Source of the DNA: Dorea sp. 5-2
GTDB lineage: Bacteria > Bacillota > Clostridia > Lachnospirales > Lachnospiraceae
Direction: 5' to 3'
Assembly: GCF_000403455.2 (NCBI RefSeq)
Contig: NZ_KE159715.1
Span: forward strand, 142,180-206,179
Length of the DNA: 64,000 nucleotides
Below, one piece after another: positions 43,291-51,316 of this stretch. How positions within the stretch are numbered: position 1 is the first letter of the stretch; each line of letters starts with the position of its first letter. Below the pieces are notes generated by a model that was not told where the DNA came from, did no database searches, and saw nothing but the letters and a program-made list of their open reading frames with translations. The translations under genes were made by a program, and so were the position numbers.

Positions 43291-44487
43291 TCAGCCGATG
43301 AAGAAGCTGTTGTCCATTTCCTGCATAAAATTATAATGGATATCAAAAAAGTACTTCATGGCGCCGTTGTACAGGGCGCTTGAATCCAGAAGACTGTAGC
43401 GGATGCTGACAGAATCCACCATGCGGCGAAATCCTGTAGTGCGCAGGCATTCCTGTATTTCCTGCAGAAATATAGGGCTCAGGTCTTTGCCTTTTCCTCC
43501 GATAATGATCAGTTTCGGATTTACCATACAGATTAAATTACATAGTGCCAGAGAAAATTCATATGCAATATCATGTATCACTTTTCTGGAAACAATGTCC
43601 CCATATACACTCGCCTGCCCCAGATCCGCATACGTGACGGCTGATAGTTTTCTAAGGGCGGGACTGCCGCCAGCCTGGGAAATCCGTTCCTTTAAGGAAC
43701 CCTCCCCGATCATCTGTTCAAGACAGCCTCTGTTCCCGCAGGAACATAATTTCCCGTTGGGGTTGATAGAGTAGTGGCCGAACTGCGTATAGGATGCGCA
43801 GGCTTGTCCCAGCATTTTGTTCCGGATAAAGAGTGTGGCGCCGATTCCTTTACTAAAATTAATAAAAGCAAAATCCTTTTCCGGAATATGTGTATAGACT
43901 TTTTCCGCATAAGCGAAACATGCCGTATCGTTCAGGATGTTGACGGAAAATTTGGAGAAAGCCTGCTGTATGTCTTCTACAAAACTTTTTTCGGGAAGAT
44001 TCAGGGTAGTAGAGAATATTTCGCGTTTGTCCGGATCTATCATGGCGGGGACAACAACACAGATTCCCAGAAGCTGTTCTCGTTGGATCTGGCTGAGTAC
44101 GGTCTGCTCTATATAATCCTGGCACAGTTGGATGTAGGATCTGGACGAAGAAGTCTCCAACTGCATAGACAGGGAAGAAGTCCCTGTAATATCTACCAGA
44201 GCAGCGTTCAGCCTGTTATCTTCCAGGCAGAGTACGGCTACATAGTATTGCTCAGACTGAAGAAGCAGGCTGTTGGGCTTGCGTCCTACGGTTGTGCTTC
44301 CTCCTGTTCCGGAATCATATATAAACTTTCGGGCAATTAATTCATCGATCAGAGATGACACAGCAGTTTTACTCAGATGAGATTCTTTCGAAAGTTGAGC
44401 TCTTGATGTACCTGGATTCTGGTAAATGGAATTGTAGATCTGTTTCAAATTGGTGCTTCTGATTAACTGTTGATTGACCAGTTTCAT
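43291..44487 (-). CDS. ROK-family transcriptional regulator
   Basis: 398 residues. N-terminal winged helix (TSRAQLSKESHLSKTAVSSL, then GRKP) fused to a ROK sugar-kinase-like domain with an intact zinc site in GHYSINPNGKLCSCGNRGCLE. Such proteins usually repress neighbouring sugar genes until the sugar binds. It diverges from the oxidoreductase-ABC operon across a 496-base gap and leads into the other Gfo/Idh gene, so it likely controls both. The kinase ATP motif DIGGTK-like segment reads VDITGTS, so it is probably a regulator only. AGGAGGG precedes the ATG. Confidence 0.88.
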   Translation of the reverse strand: MKLVNQQLIRSTNLKQIYNSIYQNPGTSRAQLSKESHLSKTAVSSLIDELIARKFIYDSGTGGSTTVGRKPNSLLLQSEQYYVAVLCLEDNRLNAALVDITGTSSLSMQLETSSSRSYIQLCQDYIEQTVLSQIQREQLLGICVVVPAMIDPDKREIFSTTLNLPEKSFVEDIQQAFSKFSVNILNDTACFAYAEKVYTHIPEKDFAFINFSKGIGATLFIRNKMLGQACASYTQFGHYSINPNGKLCSCGNRGCLEQMIGEGSLKERISQAGGSPALRKLSAVTYADLGQASVYGDIVSRKVIHDIAYEFSLALCNLICMVNPKLIIIGGKGKDLSPIFLQEIQECLRTTGFRRMVDSVSIRYSLLDSSALYNGAMKYFFDIHYNFMQEMDNSFFIG

Positions 44488-44826
44488 AATGCCCTCCTTT
44501 ATTTGATCAATGCGATAATTTCACGTAGATGATAATTGTAAATGGATGTTACAAATTGAATCTTATCATAAAAAGTAAAAATGCGCAATATTATTTGCGA
44601 ATAGTTGTATAAAAAAGAAAAAACAGAGTTATATTTATGCAATATGAAAGAAAAGCGGAGTAGTAAAACAAGAAAAGCTAAGAATACAAGTCGAAAATAG
44701 TACAAATAAATTGTAATGCCACAGGAATAATTAAAATATATTGTGATATTTAGACAAAATAATGAGATGAAATTTGGATAAAATATACTAATTATGAGTA
44801 CGAAGAAACAAAAAAAGAAAAATATA

Positions 44827-44855
44827 TTGACATATTTGATAGAAGATGATATTGT
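44827..44855 (+). promoter_or_regulatory. Promoter of the sugar ABC operon
   Basis: TTGACA (44827-44832), 17-base spacer, TATTGT (44850-44855). The leader to the first start codon is about 120 bases and contains a terminator-like hairpin. Confidence 0.65.
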
Positions 44856-44886
44856 AAAGCCACCAAACAAATAAATTTTACGGAAG

Positions 44887-44931
44887 TTAAAGGCCTGAAA
44901 TCAGAATAAAACAGCGAGGCTTTTAATTTTT
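44887..44931 (+). terminator. Terminator-like hairpin in the sugar-operon leader
   Basis: TTAAAGGCCT (44887-44896) pairs with AGGCTTTTAA (44917-44926), followed by TTTT. It lies between the promoter and the first gene, so it may be an attenuator, or it may just separate upstream transcription. Confidence 0.45.
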
Positions 44932-44983
44932 AAAATTTATTAGAAAGGTCACTTGACAAACAAATAGAAAAGAAGGTGATTAG

Positions 44984-46009
44984 ATGAAAGTGGGATTAAT
45001 AGGATGTGGAGGTATGGGCACCACCCACAACCTGGCGCTGAAAGCGCTGTCATCCCAGATGGATGTTGAGGTAACAGCCCTTGCAGACTGCCGGCAGGAA
45101 TTTCTTAAAAAGGCGGCAGTACAATGGCCGAATGCCAGACTGTACGAGACCGGCATGGAGCTTCTGGAGACGGAGACGCTGGACAGTGTACATATCTGTC
45201 TCCCCAGTTACCTCCACACAGACCATGCAGTGGCGGCTATGGACAGAGGATTTCATGTATTCATAGAAAAGCCGGTATGTCTGACGGAAGAGGAAGCGCA
45301 GAGGCTTTTGGAGGCAAAGGAGAGAAACCATGTACAGGTTATGGTCGGGCAGGTGGTCCGTTCCTTTGATGAATACCGGTATCTGAAAGACTGTTATGAA
45401 ACGGGCAGATACGGCGAGCTGAAATCCATTACGATGCAGAGAGTCAGCGGTGACGCTGCATGGGGATTTGAGGACTGGTTTCATAAGGAAGACAGAAGCG
45501 GTTCTGTTGTACTGGATCTGCACGTGCATGATCTGGATTTTCTCAGATATGTGTTGGGAGAGCCGGATTCATTCGATGTAAGGGCAACGGCGCTTGACAG
45601 CGGGATGATCAATCAGATTTTTACCACATATGAATTTGGAAAGGTATTTGCAGTGACGGAAGGTATTTGGGATATCAGTTCTGCGCTTCCGTTTGAGGCA
45701 AGCTACCATGCATGTTTTGAGAAAGCAAGTATTGTATTTAAGAGTCGAGATGAGAAACCGTTGGCGGTTTATAAGAACGACGGTACGATCGAGTATCCTG
45801 AACTCGAAAGAGAATATGATGTAAAGGATGATTCTGCAGGGATCAATATTTCTAATCTGGGACCGTACTATACAGAGGATAAATATTTTATGGAATGTCT
45901 CCAAAGCGGCGCCGAGGCAGAGATCGCTCCTCTTGAGGAGGGTATTAAGTCCGTCCGGCAGGCGATTGAAGAGTGGAGACGGGCAAAAGAATATGTAAAC
46001 AGGAAATAA
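44984..46009 (+). CDS. Gfo/Idh/MocA-family oxidoreductase, first gene of the ABC operon
   Basis: 341 residues. Rossmann motif GLIGCGGMGTTH at the start, catalytic-lysine block GFHVFIEKPVCL, and a C-terminal domain with SGSVVLDLHVHDLDFLRYVLG carrying the usual Asp and His. AGAAGGTGAT precedes the ATG. The four genes after it encode a sugar ABC importer and a TIM-barrel isomerase, so this enzyme most likely oxidises the imported sugar, sugar acid or glycoside. It is clearly different in sequence from the Gfo/Idh protein on the other side of the ROK gene. Confidence 0.9.
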   Translation: MKVGLIGCGGMGTTHNLALKALSSQMDVEVTALADCRQEFLKKAAVQWPNARLYETGMELLETETLDSVHICLPSYLHTDHAVAAMDRGFHVFIEKPVCLTEEEAQRLLEAKERNHVQVMVGQVVRSFDEYRYLKDCYETGRYGELKSITMQRVSGDAAWGFEDWFHKEDRSGSVVLDLHVHDLDFLRYVLGEPDSFDVRATALDSGMINQIFTTYEFGKVFAVTEGIWDISSALPFEASYHACFEKASIVFKSRDEKPLAVYKNDGTIEYPELEREYDVKDDSAGINISNLGPYYTEDKYFMECLQSGAEAEIAPLEEGIKSVRQAIEEWRRAKEYVNRK

Positions 46010-46046
46010 GAAACAATAAATATATATTCCAAGGAGGAAAAGTATT

Positions 46047-47321
46047 ATGAAGAAAAAGACATTGGCAATTCTTATGACGGCGGCATTAACGGTATCTGGG
46101 TTAGCAGCTTGCGGCAAGAGCTCAGATGAGTCCAAAGGCGGGGACGGCGAGGAAGGAGGAGACGGCAAAGAGATCACACTGCAGGTATTCGACGCCCATG
46201 CTTATGGTTTGGATGAATATGCCGAGATGGCAAAGAAGTTCGAAGAATCACATCCTGGAGTTAAGATTGAAGTGCAGCACGCGTCCAATGACACCAATAC
46301 GCTGCTTCAGTCCCGTATTAATTCGGGAGATGTTCCGGATGTGTTTGACGTCGAGTCCGGAACGGCTGCGCAGAAGTATTATGAATATGCGTATGACTGG
46401 TCGGATGAGAAAGAGATTTTAGACAAATTTAACGAGGCGGCGCTGGATACGGGAAAAGATGATGAAGGAAACATTATGTCCCTTCCATGGACATACGAGA
46501 ACATGGGACTGATCTACAACAAGGATCTGTTTGAAAAGGCGGAGATCACAGAACTCCCGCAGACTATGGATGAACTGGAAGCTGCGTGCGAGAAACTGGA
46601 TGCAAAAGGGATCACGGCGTTTGCACTGCCTGCAAAGGAGACATGGGTACTGCAGCAGCTGGCAACACATTTTATGATGGATAAATCATTGGATGCCGAC
46701 GGGGTTGTGGAGAAACTGAACAGCGGCGACCTGAAATTTGAGGATATGAAGAATTTCCAGAATTTATTCCGTTTTCTGGATCTGGCTGTAAAATATGGTC
46801 CGGACAAACCGCTTGAGATTGACTGGGAAACAAGCGAAAACATGCTTGCGAACAATGAGGCGGCGATCATTCACATGGGTGACTGGTGCCAGTCTACACT
46901 GGATTCTTTTAACCCGGATGCCAACCTGGCATTCCTTCCATGCCCGGTAAGCGATAAGGCGGAGGATGTAACACTGCTGTCTTCCTGTAACTGGACGTAT
47001 ATTGTGAACAAAGATTCCGAACACTTAGAACTGGCAAAAGAATACCTGGAATACATTCTGACATCTGAAGAGGGACAGAAATGGATGTGTGACGGAGTGG
47101 GAGCCGTGCCGGGAGTTAAGACGGATATGGAAGTGAAAGGCGCCCTTGCCAATGATGCATCTGCGTACGTAGAAGAAGGCAAGACGAACGGATGGATCCA
47201 TACGATCGAGCCGAATGGATATGTTGACATTGTAGGGCCGGCGATGCAGGCATATATGACAGGTGATATGACTGCACAACAGGTTACGGAAGAATTCCAG
47301 AACGGATGGATAGTACAGTAA
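46047..47321 (+). CDS. Sugar ABC transporter substrate-binding lipoprotein
   Basis: 424 residues. The signal peptide ends in the lipobox LAAC with the acylated Cys22, followed by a flexible glycine- and acid-rich linker. The remainder is a type I extracellular solute-binding protein (family 1), with VFDAHAYGLDEYAEMAKKFE and SLPWTYENMGLIYNKDLFEK. AAGGAGG precedes the ATG. The two permeases follow after a strong hairpin. No ATPase gene is in the operon, so a shared MsmK/UgpC-type ATPase from elsewhere is expected. Confidence 0.93.
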   Translation: MKKKTLAILMTAALTVSGLAACGKSSDESKGGDGEEGGDGKEITLQVFDAHAYGLDEYAEMAKKFEESHPGVKIEVQHASNDTNTLLQSRINSGDVPDVFDVESGTAAQKYYEYAYDWSDEKEILDKFNEAALDTGKDDEGNIMSLPWTYENMGLIYNKDLFEKAEITELPQTMDELEAACEKLDAKGITAFALPAKETWVLQQLATHFMMDKSLDADGVVEKLNSGDLKFEDMKNFQNLFRFLDLAVKYGPDKPLEIDWETSENMLANNEAAIIHMGDWCQSTLDSFNPDANLAFLPCPVSDKAEDVTLLSSCNWTYIVNKDSEHLELAKEYLEYILTSEEGQKWMCDGVGAVPGVKTDMEVKGALANDASAYVEEGKTNGWIHTIEPNGYVDIVGPAMQAYMTGDMTAQQVTEEFQNGWIVQ

Positions 47322-47345
47322 ATTTGAGATCATAGTGAATGAACG

Positions 47346-47390
47346 GTAAGCGAAAAGGGCTGCCGTGGCTGCGGCGGCCCTTTCGCTTAC
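47346..47390 (+). other. Strong intercistronic hairpin after the binding-protein gene
   Basis: GTAAGCGAAAAGGGC... pairs with ...GGCCCTTTCGCTTAC around a short loop, giving a stem of about 18 pairs with a single bulge. No T-run follows, so it is more likely an mRNA stabiliser or partial terminator that lets binding protein exceed permease. Confidence 0.7.
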
Positions 47391-47436
47391 TTTGCAGACA
47401 GCGTGAGCTGACGTTTTGAAAAGGGGAATTGGAGAA

Positions 47437-48327
47437 ATGAAAGTGAAAGGCAAAGGGAAAACAAAGGATTTATTTGTATTTGCGTTGTTTGTATTTCCGG
47501 CAGTGGCATTTGTTCTGTTTTCTACAGATGTGCCGTTTCTGATGAATCTGTATTATTCGGTGTTTAACTGGAATGGGATCAGTAAAGATATGGAGTTTGT
47601 AGGGCTTCAGAACTTTGCAAATATATTTACGAATGATGCGCTGTTCTGGAAGAGTGCTTTGTTTACATTGAAATTTTCAGTGTTTTTTGTTGTGATCATA
47701 AATATTGTGTCTCTTACGGTGGCGCTGGTTATGGCGAAAGAGAAGAAGAGTTCCAGCGTGGGACGTGCGTTTTACTATGTACCTTACATTATCAGCCTGA
47801 CTGCGATCAGCCTGATCTGGAAATTTATTCTGGGACCGGGATTTGAGGCGTTATATCAGATAACCGGGTGGGAGGTGTTCAACTGGAGCTGGCTTGGTAC
47901 GGCGAAACTGGCATTCTTTGTGGTGGTGATTATGACCGTGTGGCAGAACCTGGGATTCTATATGGTGAACTATATAGCAGGTATTATTGCAGTACCGACG
48001 GAACTGATCGAAGCCGCAAAAATAGACGGTGCAAATAAGTTCCAGGTATTCAGAAGAGTGACACTGCCTCTGATCATGCCGGCGGTGTCCATATGTATGC
48101 TGACTTCTCTGACCTTTGCATTTAAGTTATTTGACGTGGTCATGGTGTTTACAAAAGGCGGCCCGGCGAATTCAACCGTGTCTGTGGCATATAATATTTA
48201 TAAAGAAGCGTTTGTCAACAACCGGTATGGAATGGCAACTGCAAAATCCCTTGTATTTGTGGTATTTGTGCTGATCGTAACAGTGATCCAGCTTAAAGTG
48301 ACTAAGAATAAGGAGGTGGAGGTATAA
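47437..48327 (+). CDS. Sugar ABC transporter permease (MalF/UgpA type)
   Basis: 296 residues, six membrane spans. The cytoplasmic coupling loop EAAKIDGANKFQVFRRVTLP matches the EAA motif of binding-protein-dependent permeases. The ATG at 47437 is chosen over a TTG at 47416 because AAGGGGA lies 10 bases before it. The stop overlaps the next ATG (TAATG). Confidence 0.92.
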   Translation: MKVKGKGKTKDLFVFALFVFPAVAFVLFSTDVPFLMNLYYSVFNWNGISKDMEFVGLQNFANIFTNDALFWKSALFTLKFSVFFVVIINIVSLTVALVMAKEKKSSSVGRAFYYVPYIISLTAISLIWKFILGPGFEALYQITGWEVFNWSWLGTAKLAFFVVVIMTVWQNLGFYMVNYIAGIIAVPTELIEAAKIDGANKFQVFRRVTLPLIMPAVSICMLTSLTFAFKLFDVVMVFTKGGPANSTVSVAYNIYKEAFVNNRYGMATAKSLVFVVFVLIVTVIQLKVTKNKEVEV

Positions 48328-49154
48328 TGAAAAAGATGAGAAAGATCAGCGCTCTTTCTGTTATTGTATTTGTCTGTTCTATATTATGGCTTATGCCTCT
48401 GCTGTTGATATTTATTAATTCATTTAAGCCGTATAATGATATGATCCAGGATTTTCTGGCGCTTCCTAAGAGTTGGGATCTGGATAAGTATATAGAGACC
48501 TGGACAAATTTTAATTTTCCTATGCTGATCGGGAATACGCTTGTGTATACAATAAGCACAGTCCTGCTTGTCGGGCTTCTTGCGCCTATGGCGGCTTATA
48601 AACTGGCGAGGACGAAAGGGAAACTGTCTAATATCTGTTTCGGACTGATCATTATACCGATGATGGTCCCGTTCCAGTCGTATATGATCACTCTGACAAG
48701 ACTGGTGTCAGACCTGGGAATGACAGGAAGCAGGATCGGATACATACTGGTAAGTACGGGGTTGTGTATGCCGCTAGCGGTCTACATGATCCATGGATTT
48801 GTAAAAAATGTGCCGATCGAACTGGAAGAATGTGCCTGTATCGACGGAGCCGGCAAATTGAGGACGTATTTTATTATTGTCCTTCCGCTGTTAAAGCCGA
48901 TCCTGACGACAGTTGTGGTCCTGGATACCCTGGCTACCTGGAATGATATCATCACAAACCAGTTGATCGTGGGCGGAAATGCGAAGGCAATGAACATACA
49001 GAATGCGCTTTATATGCAGTTCTCTGCGCAGACGGCGGACTGGGAACATGCGCTTCCTGGTATTGTAATGTCGATGATCCCAAGTTTGATTTTCTTTGTG
49101 CTTATGCAGAGACATATTGTGGGCGGAGTGACTGCCGGAGCGGTAAAAGGTTAA
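48327..49154 (+). CDS. Sugar ABC transporter permease (MalG/UgpE type)
   Basis: 275 residues, six membrane spans, with the EAA loop ELEECACIDGAGKLRTYFII followed by LPLLKP and a C-terminus ending HIVGGVTAGAVKG, typical of the second permease of CUT1 sugar importers. GGAGGTATA precedes the ATG, which shares a base with the stop of the first permease. Together they form the channel for the lipoprotein at 46047. Confidence 0.92.
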   Translation: MKKMRKISALSVIVFVCSILWLMPLLLIFINSFKPYNDMIQDFLALPKSWDLDKYIETWTNFNFPMLIGNTLVYTISTVLLVGLLAPMAAYKLARTKGKLSNICFGLIIIPMMVPFQSYMITLTRLVSDLGMTGSRIGYILVSTGLCMPLAVYMIHGFVKNVPIELEECACIDGAGKLRTYFIIVLPLLKPILTTVVVLDTLATWNDIITNQLIVGGNAKAMNIQNALYMQFSAQTADWEHALPGIVMSMIPSLIFFVLMQRHIVGGVTAGAVKG

Positions 49155-49172
49155 GAAGAAAGCGAGGTTTTT

Positions 49173-50006
49173 ATGAGAGTTGGAGTTTTGATCGAAGTTT
49201 TTCGGGATACGGACGTAGACGCTAAATTTGCAGAGCTGCGCTCCATGGGAATGGAGAGCTGCCAGCTTGTATGCTGGGATAAAGAGATCATGGATCGGGA
49301 AACTGCGGATAAGGTAAACGAGGCTGCCAGACACCACAAAGTGGAGATCACCGCATTCTGGTGCGGATGGGACGGACCGAAGGTGTGGGATTTTTATGAC
49401 GGGCAGATTACCTTGGGGCTGGTGCCGGAAGCATTTCGCTTTGAAAGAGTGAAAATGCTGCAGAAAGGGATCGCATTTGCTGATATGATCCATGTCAGAG
49501 ATGTGGCGACGCACGTAGGATACATGCCGGAAAATCCATACGATCCCAATTATGCAGGTGTTCTTACATGCCTGAAAGAGCTGGTGAAACTGTGTAAGGA
49601 GAATGGACAGAATTTTCTCTTTGAGACGGGGCAGGAGACGCCGGTTACGTTGAAAAGAGCGATTCAGGATATAGAAAAAGACCTGGGGAAGGGCAATGTA
49701 GGCATTAATCTGGATCCTGCGAATCTGATCATGTATGGCAAGGCAAATCCGGTGGATGCCCTGGAAGTGTTTGGCGAATATGTAATGGGGATTCACGGCA
49801 AGGATGGGAAATATCCTACAGACGGGCATATGCTCGGGGATGAAGTGCCGCTTGGACAAGGCAAGGTGAATTATCCGGCATTTGTGGCAAAGCTTAACGA
49901 GATTGGATATACGGGGGATATCACGATTGAGCGTGAAATCTCTGGGGAGGAACAGAAAAAAGATATTATAATGGCGAAAGAGGTTCTGGATGAACTGTTG
50001 AAATAG
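49173..50006 (+). CDS. TIM-barrel sugar isomerase/epimerase (AP endonuclease 2-like)
   Basis: 277 residues. Xylose-isomerase-like barrel with metal-binding acids in LFETGQET, NLDPANLIMYG, GIHGKDGKY and ITIEREISG. Such proteins epimerise, isomerise or dehydrate sugars, often on 3-keto intermediates made by Gfo/Idh/MocA enzymes. Two such oxidoreductases are in this locus, so the combination suggests a keto-sugar route. The exact substrate is not known. It is the last gene of the operon, 18 bases after the permease, and is followed by a hairpin. Confidence 0.87.
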   Translation: MRVGVLIEVFRDTDVDAKFAELRSMGMESCQLVCWDKEIMDRETADKVNEAARHHKVEITAFWCGWDGPKVWDFYDGQITLGLVPEAFRFERVKMLQKGIAFADMIHVRDVATHVGYMPENPYDPNYAGVLTCLKELVKLCKENGQNFLFETGQETPVTLKRAIQDIEKDLGKGNVGINLDPANLIMYGKANPVDALEVFGEYVMGIHGKDGKYPTDGHMLGDEVPLGQGKVNYPAFVAKLNEIGYTGDITIEREISGEEQKKDIIMAKEVLDELLK

Positions 50007-50012
50007 TAAGAT

Positions 50013-50055
50013 AGATTATGGCTTGCGGTGTAGAGCGGCGGGTCATAATCTGTTT
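50013..50055 (+). terminator. Terminator of the sugar operon
   Basis: AGATTATG (50013-50020) pairs with CATAATCT (50044-50051), followed by GTTTT. The 23-base loop is GC-rich and may pair further. Confidence 0.5.
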
Positions 50056-50102
50056 TCATCAAAAGAAGACAATAGCCAGAACTGTCAGTTGTTATGATGA
50101 TA

Positions 50103-50381
50103 TTATGAAATCTTTTTTAGCTTTTCGCTGTGATCTGATGCTACTTTTTTCAGTAGTTCAATATCTGTAAATGCAGCATCCATTTTATCGGCATAGTCTT
50201 TGTAACGCTTGTATGTATCAGTGTAACATGTTTCGATGGTATTTAATCTTGGAAGTACATTATTTTCAAGTAAATCTATCTCGATTCTCTTGAGGCTGTT
50301 TTCCATTGGCTTTAATCTTGCGTCTAGTTTAACGTCCAGTAGCTGAGAGATTGCTAATAAATCTTCGTTTGTCAATGTCAT
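50103..50381 (-). CDS. Small coiled-coil protein, paralogue 1 of 3
   Basis: 92 residues, function unknown. It begins TNEDLLAISQLLDVKLDARL and ends SDHSEKLKKIS, both nearly identical to paralogue 2, while the middle differs. The heptad pattern (PMENSLKRIEIDLLENNVL, then a second helical run) indicates a coiled coil. AGGAGTGAT precedes the ATG, and a repeated promoter cassette lies about 40 bases upstream. No membrane span or signal peptide. Similar short proteins in tandem may be structural or regulatory oligomers; I cannot say which. Confidence 0.7.
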   Translation of the reverse strand: MTLTNEDLLAISQLLDVKLDARLKPMENSLKRIEIDLLENNVLPRLNTIETCYTDTYKRYKDYADKMDAAFTDIELLKKVASDHSEKLKKIS

Positions 50382-50418
50382 TTAGATCACTCCTTCTGTG
50401 ATTGATTTTGGTGGTTTG

Positions 50419-50455
50419 TATTATATCACGCTTGGGGTATAAAGTCTATTCAATT
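50419..50455 (-). repeat. Promoter cassette, copy 1
   Basis: Near-identical to copy 2 at 51317-51353. On the minus strand it contains TAGACT (50443-50448), a 17-base spacer and TATAAT (50420-50425), so it is the promoter of paralogue 1. Its -35 TAG is also the stop codon of the upstream J-domain remnant. Confidence 0.65.
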
Positions 50456-50568
50456 TTGAAAATCTCTTCTGATCCATTTCCATTGTCAGAGTGATATTTC
50501 TTAAGCAAGACCTTGTATTGTATCCTAAGTTCTTCTAATGTCTGAACGTTCTTAAAATAAGTATTCAT
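50446..50568 (-). pseudogene. Truncated J-domain (DnaJ-like) remnant
   Basis: 40 codons, too short for most gene finders. It reads MNTYFKNVQTLEELRIQYKV and then LLKKYHSDNGNG, the first helices of a J-like domain; the HPD motif that activates Hsp70 appears as HSD. GGAGG lies 9 bases before the ATG. The frame stops at the -35 element of the repeated promoter cassette, where the homology also ends, so the rest of the gene was probably replaced when the cassette arrived. Confidence 0.5.
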
Positions 50569-50594
50569 ATGCTCAACCTCCATAACCTGTAAAT

Positions 50595-50635
50595 AAAAAA
50601 GATGTAAAGTCCTTGATAATTCAATAGACTTTACA
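50595..50635 (-). terminator. Terminator after paralogue 2
   Basis: On the minus strand, TGTAAAGTC (from 50635 down) pairs with GACTTTACA (ending at 50603), followed by TCTTTTTT. The stem is AT-rich. Part of it is made from the inverted cassette copy at 50618-50653. Confidence 0.5.
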
Positions 50636-50653
50636 CCCTTTAGTGATATAAGT
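50618..50653 (+). repeat. Promoter cassette, inverted copy
   Basis: On the plus strand it begins AATTCAATAGACTTTACACC and continues to GTGATATAAG, closely matching the minus-strand copies at 50419-50455 and 51317-51353. Here it points at the 3' end of paralogue 2 and serves as half of a terminator stem. Confidence 0.5.
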
Positions 50654-50671
50654 TATGTAGTTGTTATGATA

Positions 50672-50968
50672 CTATGAAATCTTTTTCAGCTTTTCACTGT
50701 GATCAGAGATAATCTTTTTCATTATCTCAATGTCAGCTTGTATTGCCTGTATCTGAGCGGTAGCGTCTTGATATCGTTTTGCTGCAGGTACATAATTCTC
50801 TACAAGTATATTGATGTCATGTTGAATATCATTTTCAATGATCAAATTAATTCTTGTTTGTTCATCCTTGATAGATTTGATGTCATTTTCCATCGGCTTT
50901 AATCTTGCGTCTAGTTTAACATCCAGTAATTGAGACATTGCTAATAAATCTTCATTTGTCAATGCCAT
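50672..50968 (-). CDS. Small coiled-coil protein, paralogue 2 of 3
   Basis: 98 residues, function unknown. The N-terminus TNEDLLAMSQLLDVKLDARL and the C-terminus IISDHSEKLKKIS match paralogue 1; the central 55 residues diverge but keep a helical pattern (ENDIQHDINILVENYVPAAK). AGGAGTGATATA precedes the ATG. It lies 44 bases after the end of paralogue 3 and is probably transcribed with it. The conserved ends and variable middle suggest a shared assembly interface with a changing specificity region, which is an inference. Confidence 0.72.
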   Translation of the reverse strand: MALTNEDLLAMSQLLDVKLDARLKPMENDIKSIKDEQTRINLIIENDIQHDINILVENYVPAAKRYQDATAQIQAIQADIEIMKKIISDHSEKLKKIS

Positions 50969-51012
50969 GAATATATCACTCCTTCTATTGGTTATATAAA
51001 GGTATGTAGTTG

Positions 51013-51273
51013 TTATGCGATTTGGTTAATTCGTTCTTTTACTTTCCTTAATTCGTTTTCAAGATGATTGACTCTAAGAAGAAGCATCTCTTTTTCATTC
51101 TCGACTTTTAATGCATCATCAAGTTTATGGACTAGATCAAGATGTCCCTCTGCAATAATCTGTATATTGCGGTTGGTTTCATTCTCTAATGTGAGTTCAA
51201 TGCTTTTAATTTCATTCCTTATAGGTTCTAATAATGAATTTATCGCCTGTAAATCTTCGTTTGTCAATGCCAC
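51013..51273 (-). CDS. Small coiled-coil protein, paralogue 3 of 3
   Basis: 86 residues, function unknown. It shares the opening ALTNEDLQAINSLLEPI with the other two but ends in a different leucine-zipper-like run (LLLRVNHLENELRKVKERI). The start is GTG at 51273, with AGGAGTGATATAT just upstream, the same leader as paralogue 2. The promoter cassette copy 2 is about 45 bases upstream. It is first in the minus-strand set of three. Confidence 0.7.
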   Translation of the reverse strand: MALTNEDLQAINSLLEPIRNEIKSIELTLENETNRNIQIIAEGHLDLVHKLDDALKVENEKEMLLLRVNHLENELRKVKERINQIA

Positions 51274-51316
51274 GATATATCACTCCTTTTGTGATGTTTG
51301 TTGCCTTGGTAGTTTG

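Larger units (their letters stand above)
44488..44983. other. 496-base divergent regulatory gap
   Basis: Very AT-rich DNA between the ROK regulator and the sugar operon. It holds the promoter at 44827-44855 and the hairpin at 44887-44931, listed separately. An open frame on the minus strand in it encodes only low-complexity hydrophobic sequence and is not credible. No clear ROK operator palindrome was recognised by eye. Confidence 0.6.

Noticed and set aside
44499-44870. 123-residue hydrophobic open frame on the minus strand
   Set aside because: Produced by AT-rich DNA, low complexity, and it covers the sugar-operon promoter.
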